Assembly (NCBI GenBank): GCA_037783545.1
Contig: JBBELK010000060.1
Location: 3,906,001-3,970,000, forward strand
Length of the DNA stretch: 64,000 nucleotides
Source of the DNA: Henricia sp. BOLD:AAB3569
Lineage: Eukaryota; Echinodermata; Asteroidea; Spinulosida; Echinasteridae
Reading direction: 5' to 3'
Part shown: positions 22,498 through 32,827 of the stretch, piece after piece
How the letters are laid out: each line of letters begins with the position of its first letter
Position numbering within the stretch: position 1 is the first letter of the stretch
Position numbers and translations under genes: made by a program
The notes under the pieces: model-generated
Seen by the model: the letters and a program-made list of their open reading frames with translations, nothing else
Databases searched by the model: none
Told to the model about the DNA's origin: nothing

Positions 22498-22521
22498 TGA
22501 CCTTTTGACCTCTGTTGACCT
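22498..22521 (-). promoter_or_regulatory. Three AGGTCA half-sites, right arm
   Basis: TGACCT at 22498, 22506 and 22516, with gaps of 2 and 4 bases, mirror the left-arm triple exactly. Conservation between arms may just reflect arm homogenisation. Confidence 0.4.
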
Positions 22522-23045
22522 ACTTACTAAATTAAAAGACATAACTCATGTACCACTGTGTAGAACTCACCAAGACCTACATTTTGAGGGGTAACTTGTA
22601 TCGTCAATTCGAGGGGGCCGGGAGGTGCACGGTGGGTCCCTCTGGCCCATGGACTACTACCTTTGAATTGAATGCGCAGTCATATGTATGTTTTTATATA
22701 TATATATACGTTTGATCAAAAGAAGAGCTAAGTATCACAGTTTGTCATCTAAAAGTCGATCTGATGCAAAATAAATGTTTACAATTGATTCAGAATCACG
22801 AAAAACCTCTCATTTGACCCTCACAAGATGGTTGATATAGTATTTGAATTTTTCAATATTTTCGGTTTAATAGTTCCTGGTACCTCGACTTTAAAGAGCT
22901 GTCACGGGTTTTCCTAGGGGAGTTGAATTTCAACTTTTTAGGAGATGTTACTAGACACCTTGAATAACAATTTGGTGAAGAAATAATTTGGTAAGGATTT
23001 AGTTCCCAGATTTGCCAAATATCGGATAATATTCCCTGACTACAC

Positions 23046-23530
23046 GAGAGGCATGCCAAACAGGCACGAGGCGCGTCTAGTTTGCTTACTCAAATGGCGC
23101 CTTTTCATACTTCACTTTATTGCATAAGTGGTCTATATATAATATATTTGGTTAGAAGTAAACACAATTACACAAAAGACCATAAAATACAGAAATATAT
23201 ATTTTCCATATTACAATCCAACAAGTAGTATTATGTACATGTACTATCATATATAGCAGGCTGTCTTCGAAAGTCTTTATGCATGTAGGCTAGGCCTACA
23301 TCATAACATGTAACATAATTGTCCCGTAAATGGAGGTTATTGCCTGTACTGTAGTTCCCGATGTCAAACCACCACGATAACAGGACCACGTAGAGCATGT
23401 GTGCAAATAGTTTCGGTCCTCTAAAGTCAAAAGACACGCGCAATGGAATGTACGTATTGGGTAGGCCTATGTATGTATTGTGCCGAACAACACATTCGCA
23501 GAAGCGATATAGACGATGTGGTCTCTGAAA
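23046..23530. repeat. Right part of the split 640 bp repeat
   Basis: Matches 27560-28040 nearly base for base (aggcacgaggcgcgtctagt, gtcttcgaaagtctttatgc, gtagttcccgatgtcaaacc). One indel (acgtatt at 23453-23459) distinguishes it. The minus-strand ORF 23231-23536 has a frame-shared partner at 27748-28080, but the similarity reflects the DNA duplication, not evident selection. Confidence 0.85.
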
Positions 23531-23924
23531 CTCCAAAGCAGATAGCTATTACATGCATAATTAATTTTATAATATTTTGTGAATATCTTATTCTACTTTT
23601 GTACCATCTTGCATTTTAAAGGGATTTCTTTATCGCCCCAAATCGCCCAATCTCGGGCAGAATGGTTATTGTATCATTTGCAATGACCCAAAATTTGACC
23701 CAAAAGTATTGTGATTACACAACATAAATTTATTTCCGTCCGAAAAGAAATTAACATCTGAAGGTTTTGCGTGTATATAGGTTTACATATTTTAACCGGG
23801 ATGTTTTACCATTCACATTTTTTTTCTGAAGCACTGATACATCTATGTAGCTGAAATTTCTGCAGGCTAGTTTAACAACATTCCTCTTTTGATGTTGTGC
23901 TTTAGATGTGTTTTAGTGGGGTGT
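23531..23924. other. No gene seen
   Basis: AT-rich unique sequence. Confidence 0.4.
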
Positions 23925-24250
23925 TATGGCCTATAGCGCAGTCTAGTGCATCGAACTCAAGTTCCTGTGCCAAATACTGGAATGTGGGTTCGGATCCTGG
24001 CGGAGACAGGTTGTGGCACTTGTGCCCTTGAGCAAGGCACTTTACCGTGCTTGCTCATAATAGGGGCAGAGGCAACTTGGTTGTCTCGATGCGGACTAGT
24101 TACCAGCCCCACTCGTACCGTACAAGAGACTGGTAATTCCGGTCTTGTTTTGGTGTGAAGGGTTGGTTTCTCCGTAATCGATTTCGGTAGCCCTTACCTC
24201 GATTGGCCTGTTGGCTTTGTAATGGGCGACTTGCATTTTAAAAAAATATT
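23925..24250 (+). mobile_element. tRNA-derived SINE (GAGCAAGGCACTTTACC type)
   Basis: A-box-like tagcgcagtctagtgc at 23935 and B box GGTTCGGATCC at 23987-23997 are followed by cttgagcaaggcactttacc, a sequence shared by a SINE family widespread in aquatic animals. The body continues with gagactggtaattccggtct and ends in an A-rich tail (aaaaaaatattta) near 24240-24250. It looks nearly full length and is transcribed left to right if active. Confidence 0.8.
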
Positions 24251-24921
24251 TAAGGAATGATACATTGAGCGTTTTAGGAGCTGCGGCTGTAATAACTAAT
24301 AGGCCAGAGTGGTCCTGAGAAGTTAGAGTTACACATTATGGAGAGAGGTTACACGTATGGTTACAAAAATTCACGTTTGTTAAGCATTTTAATGTCACTT
24401 AATTCCAGTCTCTTCTAATCTCACTGTATATGCATCCTTTGATTAACATAATGTTAATACAAAATGTGCATAACAGCGAAGTCCGCTGTACGTGCATTGC
24501 TTTATTGTTGAGATGAGCACCACTCGATCGAAACTGTCATTGAAACGTAGTTTAATTTGACCAAGTATTTCCATTGTTTAAACAAATGGGGTGAATCGAA
24601 ACCCGGACAGCAATTCATTAAAACACAAAATGTAGTTTTGCTGACAACAAAAGCAGTCCGGGCTCTGTGGGACCACACAACTGATATTGAAAGACATTAC
24701 AAAGGAGAGATGGCAACTGTACAATAGGTATTTGTGTGTGTGTTCTTTGAGGCGTGCGTGCATATAATGTAACGATGCTGCATGGAGTGCATGCTCAACA
24801 GTCTCATGTGAATTACATGTCGTGTACATTTTATAACTTTTATGAATAACTTATCATGTGGATTGCTCAATAGAAGTTAAATAAATAAACAAGTAGCCTT
24901 TCTGACAAGGCCTCGTAAATT
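24251..24921. other. No gene seen
   Basis: The 83-residue minus frame at 24578-24829 is not recognisable. Confidence 0.4.
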
Positions 24922-25052
24922 TGGTGTTATCTGCCCGATGAGTCAGAGAGTCTAGGATTCGAATCCCGGTAAGGCCCTAAGGATATTTTTTTCTCATCTC
25001 AAGTTTGGTTGTTTCATTTCAACGGTAATCAGGCACCATACCGAATATTGCA
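24922..25052 (+). mobile_element. tRNA-derived SINE family B
   Basis: The B box GGATTCGAATCCC (24955-24967) is followed by ggtaaggccct and the body ttctcatctcaagtttggtt...gtttcatttcaacggtaatc, gcaccataccgaatattgca. The same body occurs at 35225-35370, 14600-14720 and 63585-63700. A second partial copy of the body start (ccgagtttggttgttt) follows at 25088. Confidence 0.65.
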
Positions 25053-25053
25053 C

Positions 25054-25323
25054 TCATTTAATACTTTGCCTTTTAATAGTTGCACATCCCGAGTTTGGTT
25101 GTTTGGTAAATGTGTGACAATTGGGCGACTTGAGCGGAGTATACAAAGGCTGAGTGATTAGACTCCCTTCAAGCATACCATATTGTTCTCTGCTGAGCTC
25201 GCCGAATCGGTCAACATTCAATCCAAATCCACGATACCTTGTCAAAAGGCTAGTCAACAGGTGACCTGTCTCTAACCAAGAAGCTATGTCGGAAATAGCA
25301 GTTTGCTTCTTCTCAACAAACAT
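25054..25323 (-). other. Unidentified 89-residue frame
   Basis: This minus-strand frame is the most protein-like of the unrecognised ones in composition (for example SDIASWLETGHLLTSLLTRY and RFGELSREQYGML). It immediately follows a SINE and has no visible splice context or partner. It may be the worn remnant of a retroelement protein. I cannot assign a family. Confidence 0.25.
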
Positions 25324-26932
25324 GTTTCAGTTCGGCAGTGCGTAGATCGACTGCAGACTTCAACATTATTTTGAATTTGAATCGTCAAACAGGCACGCTT
25401 CCAACAATTTGACAGAAAAGCCTTACTCAAATAGAAGATAGAAGTGGTTCGAAATGCAATGATTCCGCCTGAGATATCTCTTCAAATAAAACGATAATTG
25501 AAAACAAATTTATAAAAATTGCACATGCATTTTTTTACAAACTGAAGTTGAATACACAATATAGGCCTACACTACACATCCTCAATCACCATAAGGATAA
25601 CGCCGTTTGTAAAAGGTTTTCCAATATTTTAAATATATCTTTGAATTCAATCGTTTATATATATCTTTTAAATCCACGCGTAACGTTATGTTATGGATTT
25701 GAGTACAGAACGTTCAAGCACTACGCGTACGCGTACGGTTTTAGTGCACGTTTCTAGGATATGTTGAAATATTGGTGTACCATCAGCTTTGTATAACGTG
25801 TTCACATAACCGCAACGTGGCTATACTGCACTGGTATACATAGGCCTATGTATGTACGTCTGTTGCACAACTAAAATTACTAATTAAAAAACGCCAACAG
25901 CGTGATGTGACTTAAAGAAGTCCACCGTAATGCACAGGTGCAAAAAACCCGAACATTTTACAACCAAAAAGTGTCAGAATTTCTTACCGTGACCCGACGT
26001 GCTTCGCTTGCTATTCTAGGTGGTCGTTCTATATGCCTATACCACGCGTACGATCAGAACACAATATAAACCACTGAGGTCGAGTCTCTACAATTACTTT
26101 TGTTTGGAAGCTTACGATGAACTTGGACCCAGTTCAAGTTGAGCTTCATAATGGTCGCTTGGCCCTACGTAAACAACCCGTCATTGTAAACGTACAAAAA
26201 AGGCCTCGTACATGCATTGCTTGGGGCAAAAGCCATTCGAAATAAAGCGTGTGAAATCGGATGTGCAGGTATTCGGATCGTACGCGCGGTTGGAATATCT
26301 TGCTCGAAGCAAACTCATTTTAGATGGCACCTGTTTTTTTTCTCTCTGGCAAACTCCATGTACATTGGTTTCTTTAAACAGATGCGCGTTGAACCCTGAA
26401 AACAAGCCCAAACATCAAAACGCTAAAGACAAATTTTTAAGAAAATATCTTTGGAAAAAATAATGCCATCATACGAAATTGCGGTGCCCGGTATGTGTTT
26501 ATTTTTAAGAAAAGTGGATTTTTGTTGTGTCAGTTTTCAGCGATCAGTTTTCGTATCAGCTTTCAGCCACCCGTCAGAAACACCGGAATTTACTTTTCAA
26601 AATGTATGTATATAGGCTATATATGTTGCTTTCCTCCTGAAAATTTTCGATGTCGATATATTGCAAGTTTCAATCAAGGAACCGGCAATTTTAACATAAG
26701 CAACACAATTGAATATGCCCATAGAAGGTAGGCATGGCTTCGCTAGTATACCGAAGCTAACTGCTTTCGAGCATTTGGAGTTCAATGTGGACCAAAACGA
26801 TGCAGATTATGAAACGTTGATCGAACGATGCCCCAAAACATTTCATAATATCTGCGACTACACGCAGTTTCAAGTAAGACAGAAATAAATAACTTGGTGG
26901 TTTCATTGGTGTGGTAAATGGGTACTACCACC
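25324..26932. other. No gene seen
   Basis: AT-rich, with several short overlapping frames (25548-25757, 26181-26463, 26495-26731) that carry no recognised domain. Confidence 0.4.
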
Positions 26933-26937
26933 CTAAT

Positions 26938-26951
26938 CAGGCGCGGATCCA

Positions 26952-26998
<47 letters not shown>

Positions 26999-27159
26999 TG
27001 GGGGTCAAAACCCCTCCCTGCTCCGACACCAACAAAAATAATGTAATGCATTTGTTGTGTGTCCGCCCGTTCGAAACAAGCTGACATAAAAATATGACGG
27101 GCAAAACCCCTCTCTGGTGTCAAAACCCCCTCCTGGAAAAATTCCTGGATCCGCCCCTG
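26938..27159. mobile_element. TIR element with a 43-base G run
   Basis: The ends CAGGCGCGGATCC and GGATCCGCCCCTG are imperfect inverted repeats. CTAAT on each outer side could be a target duplication. The interior begins with 43 consecutive Gs (26954-26996), followed by gtcaaaaccc words. Elements with CAGGGGCGGATCC ends are common in invertebrates. The proline-rich minus ORF at 26782-27123 is the G run translated. Confidence 0.75.
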
Positions 27160-27402
27160 CTAATCATATACTTGATATCAAGTCGGTAACTGAACCGGCA
27201 ACGTAGCCGCGACGCCAGGATTGCAGGGCGAAAATGGACTAGTCGACGTCCCGTTACCGACTTAAGAAAGTTGTTTTTCACTTTGTATATGGGCTATGGA
27301 GGTTGCTACCAGAATTGGACGTAGAGATCTGATTGATCGAAATACGGGGCTTTATTAATATTCATGCCACATTTTCAATTTAATCATTGCGTTAGCAGCA
27401 AA

Positions 27403-28040
27403 GATGATATAGGAGGCCCTATAGCGCTGTAGGCGCAAGATGGACCACTCGTGTGAATCAATTCAAGCATGCAAACTAGACGCGCCTCGTGTCTGTTTGA
27501 CATGCCTGTCGTGGACTGGATGCTGCTGAAGTTTTTTTCGCCACAACACAGATTACACCACGAGAGGCATGCCAAAACAGGCACGAGGCGCGTCTAGTTT
27601 GCTTACTCAAATGGCGCCTTTTCATACTTCACTTTATTGCATAAGTGGTCTATATATAATATATTTGGTTAGAAGTAAACACAATTACACAAAAGACCAT
27701 AAAATACAGAAATAGATATTTTCCATATTACAATCCAACAAGTAGTATTATGTACATGTACTATCATATATAGCAGGCTGTCTTCGAAAGTCTTTATGCA
27801 TGTAGGCTAGGCCTACATCATATAATGTAACATCAATGTCTCGTAAATGGAGGTTATTGCCTGTACTGTAGTTCCCGATGTCAAACCACCACGATAACAG
27901 GACCACGTAGAGCATGTGTGCAAATAGTTTCGGTCCTCTAAAGTCAAAAGACACGCGCAATGGAATGTCTTGGGTAGGCCTATGTATGTATTGTGCCGAA
28001 CAACACATTCGCAGAAGCGATATAGACGATGTGGCCTCTG
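27403..28040. repeat. 640 bp repeat without the foldback insertion
   Basis: Uninterrupted paralogue of 18998-19148 plus 23046-23530. It contains its own hairpin: caaactagacgcgcctcgtg (27474-27493) pairs with cacgaggcgcgtctagtttg (27583-27602), across the point where the 3.9 kb element sits in the other copy. It gives the site structure without the insertion, with a small indel at acagatt. Confidence 0.85.
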
Positions 28041-28232
28041 ACGTCACAGTAAACCAAAACATGCCCGGCGTTATGCACACGCATCATGTTTTACATCAAT
28101 TTGGTTTTGGAATGAGGTCGCATGCCAAATCGTCTTTGAATTTTGTGACCTTTGGCATAATTACCAAACCAAATTTATGCAAAACAGTATGCGCGCGCAT
28201 AACGACGATCAATTTTCAACAGAGTAAACGCA

Positions 28233-28294
28233 AAAGGTGAATTGAAAAAGGCGGATCAGACCCGGGTCTGATTCGCCTTTTTCAAGTCACCTTT
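28233..28294. repeat. 62-bp palindrome
   Basis: Two 31-bp arms meet at cagaccc|gggtctg with no loop and only two mismatches (aaaggtgaattgaaaaaggc ... and its complement). A perfect-centre palindrome of this length is usually unstable, so it may be recent or a transposon end. Confidence 0.8.
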
Positions 28295-28308
28295 GGGTAG
28301 GGTTGAAC

Positions 28309-28541
28309 CCAGCAATTGCGGGGTTGAACCTAGTCCAGATTCTGGACTATATTATTGCGATATTGGATCGTAGCGCGGCCGACTATAGAGGGCGGAATAT
28401 CGATATTATTTGGACAGCGCATATATTATGCGCTGTCCAAATAATATCGATATTCCGCCCTCTATAGTCGGCCGCGCTACGATCCAATATCGCAATAATA
28501 TAGTCCAGAATCTGGACTAGGTTGAACCCTGCAATCGTCAA
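28309..28541. repeat. Near-perfect ~230 bp palindrome
   Basis: Arms of about 114 bp are separated by only 3 bases (28424-28426, tat). The inner ~100 bp, from tagtccagattctggactat to ttggacagcgcata, is fully complementary. Mismatches appear only near the ends (gggttgaacc versus gggttcaacc). No coding content. Probably a foldback MITE. Confidence 0.85.
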
Positions 28542-28549
28542 GGTCGCTT

Positions 28550-28840
28550 GTAGTGTAAACGCTACCCGAATACAGATTCGGCAATTTGAGTGTCCTTGGG
28601 GCGGTGCCCGCAGTGTAGTAGATTTAATTGACCAATCTGGCACTAGTGCAGCAACACCTAACAGCTCACGCATGCGCTGCAGTTACATTTAGTGGTGACT
28701 TTTGCGGTTTCTGAAGCGAGTTGAAGCGATTTGGGGTGTAGTGTAAACGCGGCAAATGTTCAGTTTTGTGGTCGCAATAAAAATGCTGGATCTGTATCCA
28801 CCTTTGCCGATTCGAGTGTAAACGCGGTGTTAGATATAAA
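28550..28840. repeat. Region with repeated GTGTAAACGC words
   Basis: The words agtgtaaacgc at 28552, 28740 and 28818 sit beside gattcg(a/g) motifs, as in decayed TIR elements with gtgtaaacgcgg ends. Borders are uncertain. Confidence 0.4.
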
Positions 28841-29230
28841 CAAAGAGCACATCGTCTATTGGTTACTACACTAAATATTGACAACACATGGGACAAAATG
28901 TCATAAAGAAATTGACGAAATATGAAATGAGAGAAAAATCATTCGAACGCAGACCTTTGACATTCCGGACAGATGCCTAAGATATAAAAAAGAATCATTT
29001 CATTTGCAATTTTGGAATCATTAGGTATAGCCTAATCGGATACTAAATCAAACGCCTCACAAAAAATACACAAACTATATTGCAAACGCGAACTTTAAAA
29101 AGTCAGCACGCAGTGAGCGCCCCCTCTTGACAAACCATATCCTCTCACAGACTAGATCCGCTGCATACAACGGAACAAAAATCACTTCTTGGCTCCCTGG
29201 GATGTGTTGAACTGTAATTCTACAGGTTGT

Positions 29231-29333
29231 ATCCAGGGTTCCCTTAGGCAAGACACTATGCCATGTATATGTTTTTAGTGACTGTTTATGTTTTTGTGAA
29301 TGGCCAAATAAATAATAATAATAATAATAATAA
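29231..29333 (+). mobile_element. SINE 3' tail with (AAT)n
   Basis: The words aggcaagacacta and gtgaatggccaaataaat run into (AAT)n. A similar tail (gcaggaatggctaaataaat then (AAT)n) is at 52690-52729. Confidence 0.55.
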
Positions 29334-29529
29334 ACTGGCTCTCTACCTGAATGGGTACCTGCGATGATGGAGATTGGCCTGGGTGTTTTTTTCTTCAAAG
29401 TCCATATCCGAAGTGGGATATCTTTGGAAACGGCAGCAAACCTAGTTTTTTTGTTCGCAACTTCTATATCTTAGCACATTTACAGTGTATTTATGTTTAA
29501 GAAAAAACAAAATTACTATCAATGCTAGA

Positions 29530-29814
29530 ATAGGGCGACAAATCGTGTGTAAAAAAGCTATATTAGGGCGACCTGCTCAATAGGGCGACATTTTGGTGTC
29601 GCCCTAATATTTTTGAGTTTAAAAATCATTTTTAAAGGTCAAATACCAATTTTTTTAGGTCGAGAACCATTTTTTAATTGGGACTGGAGCTGTTTCTCTT
29701 CGGTCTGGAAGCATCTCTGGAAGCTTTGGGTAAAAAATAAGGTGTCATTTTGAGTGACTCTTGCCGAAATTTCGGTGGTCCCCGGGGAGAGTCTTCCCGA
29801 AATGTCGCCCTATT
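29530..29814. mobile_element. Element with inverted TAGGGCGAC words
   Basis: The outer words aatagggcgaca (29529) and tgtcgccctatt (29804) are inverted. Inside are another tagggcgac and the hairpin aatagggcgacattttggtg/tgtcgccctaat at 29579-29608. It is a compact foldback repeat directly left of the 1.1 kb element. Confidence 0.6.
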
Positions 29815-29824
29815 GCGGCATCCA

Positions 29825-30947
29825 CACTGTTAAAAAAATCTCTGTTCATTTACAGTACATTCATATGTCAATTGGCATTACATAGCGTACTGTTTTTAAA
29901 CAGTACATTCTACTTTTTTGTTTTGTCTGTTTGCATACAGTAGACTCTACTGTTATTTGGAATTGTAAATTTACAGAAGATTCTTCTGTTTTTCAACAGA
30001 CGACTAAGTGATCGTTTTGTGCATGGTTTTGTTCTTTAACAAAGCCTTCTGTACAGAAACAATTCTATGTAACTGAACGAAGCAGTCCAGGTTATTGACG
30101 ACTGTTTCTTGTTGACCTTTACAGTTCACTTTTTGTGTTGTAGATGCACCACACTTCATGTAAAATAAGTCGGCATGTTTCTCTCAATTTCCTAGTTTTT
30201 ATTTGCATGCCGTGGTGCAGTGGAGTTTCAACAGGGTGTACAATTTACCAAAAATGTAACCCGACTCACTGAAATACATGCAGGAATATGATAAATTCAG
30301 GGGGAATTTCTGCCTGAGTCTACTGTATTCCCGCACTTTGAGGCAGGTTACATGCTCCCGTGTATCTCCACTGCAGGCAGTATTGCACGGCAAATAAAAC
30401 GCAAATAAAAACCAAAAAAATGTACGAAAATACCGACTTGCCTTTCACGACATGTAGAGCAGCTACTTCTCGTTCAAGTCGGCACTATAAACTGAACAGT
30501 CTCCAGTATATGTTTCGACATAACGCCCGCCAAAATCTGTCATTTCATATACGAACGGCACAACTACAAAAAGCGCACTGCGCAGTTTGAATTTACTGCA
30601 GTGATTTCCCAGCATGCAACGTACCATGGTACTCGCTATCAACGCCGCGTAATTTCTGCCGCAGTACCAGGGAACATCGATGGGATAACAGAAGGTCCTC
30701 TGTTTAATACTAAACAGTAACATGGCTGTATTTTAACAGATGAAGATTAAAAGTTTCTTGTTTCTGAACAAACCTGTAATTTAACGGCAAACCGTCTGTA
30801 ATCATACAGAACAATATTTTTAAAATGTACACAGACGGAAGAACGTTTGTGCAATAACAACAAATTCCAAAAACAGTAAAAGTTACTGTTCGATTTTGAC
30901 TTTTTCAACAGAAAAACACCTGTGACTCAACACAATTTTTTACAGTG
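29825..30947. mobile_element. 1.1 kb TIR element, ends CACTGTTAAAAAA
   Basis: The terminal CACTGTTAAAAAAA and the complement of TTTTTTACAGTG are inverted. Dozens of subterminal acagta/ctgtt words crowd both ends (29840-30125 and 30715-30945). A central hairpin (ccgtggtgcagtggag near 30210 and ctccactgcaggcag near 30367) is also present. The layout is hAT-like, but no clean 8-bp target duplication or transposase was found. Confidence 0.65.
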
Positions 30948-31368
30948 CATCGTTGTTTAAATTACGCTCATAATGTTTGCAATATTGCAATCAGAACCTT
31001 TTTGTTTCACGCTGTGCAAAAGTGCTGATAGTAGCTTGTGTCAAATGGTAGCGAAGATAAGCCCTACTTAAACTATAGCGTTCCTTGTGTTAGCAACAAG
31101 GCAGCGTCTTGCAATAATATCCGTTTGGAATGTAAATAGTCACTAGGGGTTGTGGAGGGCCGGTTTGTATGTATCTCTGTGAAATTGTATCCGTCCGCGA
31201 CCTTTGAACTCGAGTATACATAGAATACTGTTAATGTATGCTGTTTCACGGTCCTATAGTCTTTCGCTTCATTGTTTGGCGAAATAAAACGCACTAACGA
31301 ACTTGTAACTCAAATCTCTGTTTTTCAACAAAAACACACTCATGAAGAGGTGTGAAATTACGAGCGTT

Positions 31369-31803
31369 AGTGCAGTTCCGAAGTTAGACATGTGTTGCCA
31401 TGGTAACTGGCTCTAAACACCATGGCTGCCAGATAAAGCGCATTGCACAGAGACAGGCTCAGTGATTTTTAGACTAGAGCCATTGCCTAGGCAACTAACA
31501 ATGTGGTGACGTATTCACTTCGGCAGTCTATGGGCCATTTTTAATTTAATCAACGCAGATCGTACAAACGGATCACAGTAAATGTACACCCAAATGTTTG
31601 CTCTACTTTGTTTACACTATGGCTATAGTTACGGTAGCCGTTACGGGCTATAATTACGGGACAACATTTACTTGCCTGATCGCACAAACTAATTTCTGTG
31701 AAGAAGAAATTGCAGAAAAAAACCACATTCTCTTGAGTTTAACTCTGTATGCGGAACGTGATCCGTTTTCTAAGACCGTCGCCCTGTCCACTACATGCAG
31801 AGA
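31369..31803. repeat. Duplicated block, copy 1 (contains a MITE A2)
   Basis: It contains a MITE A2 (31369-31530, right end cacttcggcagtctat). The following ~270 bp (aacgcagatcgtacaaacgg, ctttgtttacactatggcta, tatgcggaacgtgatc) repeat at 33582-33858. The 97-residue frame (31598-31891) is shifted and broken in copy 2, so it is not a conserved gene. Confidence 0.8.
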
Positions 31804-32109
31804 CTCGTTCGTTAAGGTAGGATTTAATGTAACGCACTCGGGTTTTACGTTTTCCAGTTTCACATCCCTGGTATTAAATGCAGAACTATAGGTATATGTG
31901 TGCGGAACACTGAAAAGTGGGTACGAAATTAACAAAGCATGGCAAGTGCAGCGCTGCTTTGTCATTTTAACGGTGCCGGTAATTTGTCCGAAAACTGGGT
32001 AAAAATGATGCTTTTTAAAGTATTGCCATAAAAAGATATGATCTCCTTTAACAAAGGGGCAAACTCAAAATTCCTTTTTTTGTCATTTAAAATATTTCTA
32101 AATGGTGGG

Positions 32110-32350
32110 GGCGTCTCGTATCAAGAAACCTCTGACGGCACCAACTTTTGTACACAAGTCTATAGAGAACTCCCCTGATGTTGGTGAGATGACATCACAA
32201 CTTTACTCATGAATATGGAAATTACATTAGCATAAAACCTCGCAATTAGTGTGGCCAAAACAACCGTTAAATTATGCGAAATTGATTTATTGAAACATGC
32301 AAAACGTGTCATCTTGCATACTTTAATGTAATAAACATTCTATTTCAACA
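32110..32350. repeat. Paralogue of the 45-470 repeat, without MITE
   Basis: caccaacttttgtacacaag, gatgacatcacaactt, ctcatgaatatggaaattac, gcgaaattgattta and taatgtaataaacattctat follow the order of the copy at the window start, without the MITE A insertion. Confidence 0.7.
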
Positions 32351-32827
32351 TGGTACCCATGGTACCAAATCCTCAAATTTGTACAAGATTTTCCATAAGA
32401 CCAAAAGGTTAGGTTTAAGGAACAGCAATGCCAGAAAATGTTGGGGTATAATGAAATGCGTCGTACTACATGAGCTAATAAGCGCGTAGACTCCTTATCA
32501 AAACATATTCTGCCATCTAAAATGTGCTTGCGTGCGCGTTCCGTCAACAGGTTCCCCATACCGTCTGCAGTAATCCCAAGAGGTCGCACCGAGTACCAGC
32601 CATGACCCTTTTCCTGGTATAACTCCAGCTGGGGTCAACTAGTGCTCTGCGATGACGTTGGTTCCTCCATGGTTCCTCTTCATACTGGCGAAGGGCAAGA
32701 GGTCATGGGAACCACTCCAACTTGAAAGTGCCCTGTCCCCTTCGTGGACTCTCTCGGGTGGCATAAATCTTCGGTGATTACGAAATGAGATAAATGGAAA
32801 CTGCGGTGCATGCCATATACCACACTT
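32351..32827. other. No gene seen
   Basis: The minus frames 32323-32589 and 32639-32833 are unrecognised. Confidence 0.4.

Larger units (their letters stand above)
19149..23042. mobile_element. 3.9 kb foldback transposon with 1 kb arms
   Basis: The element begins TAGTCAGGGAATAT and ends ATATTCCCTGACTA. Arms 19149-20180 and 21992-23042 are complementary over essentially their full length (gtccatgggccagagggacc, ctaaggcagggtgggccac, caaaacagactgtacgtgt-type words in both), with small differences. The core is a minisatellite. A CAC triplet is present on each side (19146-19148, 23043-23045), and a paralogous site near 27560 lacks the insertion, supporting a 3-bp target duplication. No transposase ORF is present. 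Superfamily is undetermined: 3-bp duplications occur in CACTA and PIF/Harbinger elements, but the termini are not typical of either. Confidence 0.88.

Noticed and set aside
25054-25323. Host protein gene or DIRS/retroelement protein
   Set aside because: Some protein-like composition, but no motif I can defend, no partner exons and only 89 residues. Left as unidentified.
26782-27123. Polyproline ORF of 113 residues (minus strand)
   Set aside because: Comes from the 43-base G run inside a TIR element.
31598-31891. 97-residue ORF with a possible signal sequence
   Set aside because: The duplicate at 33660-33860 has frame-breaking indels, so the frame is not maintained.
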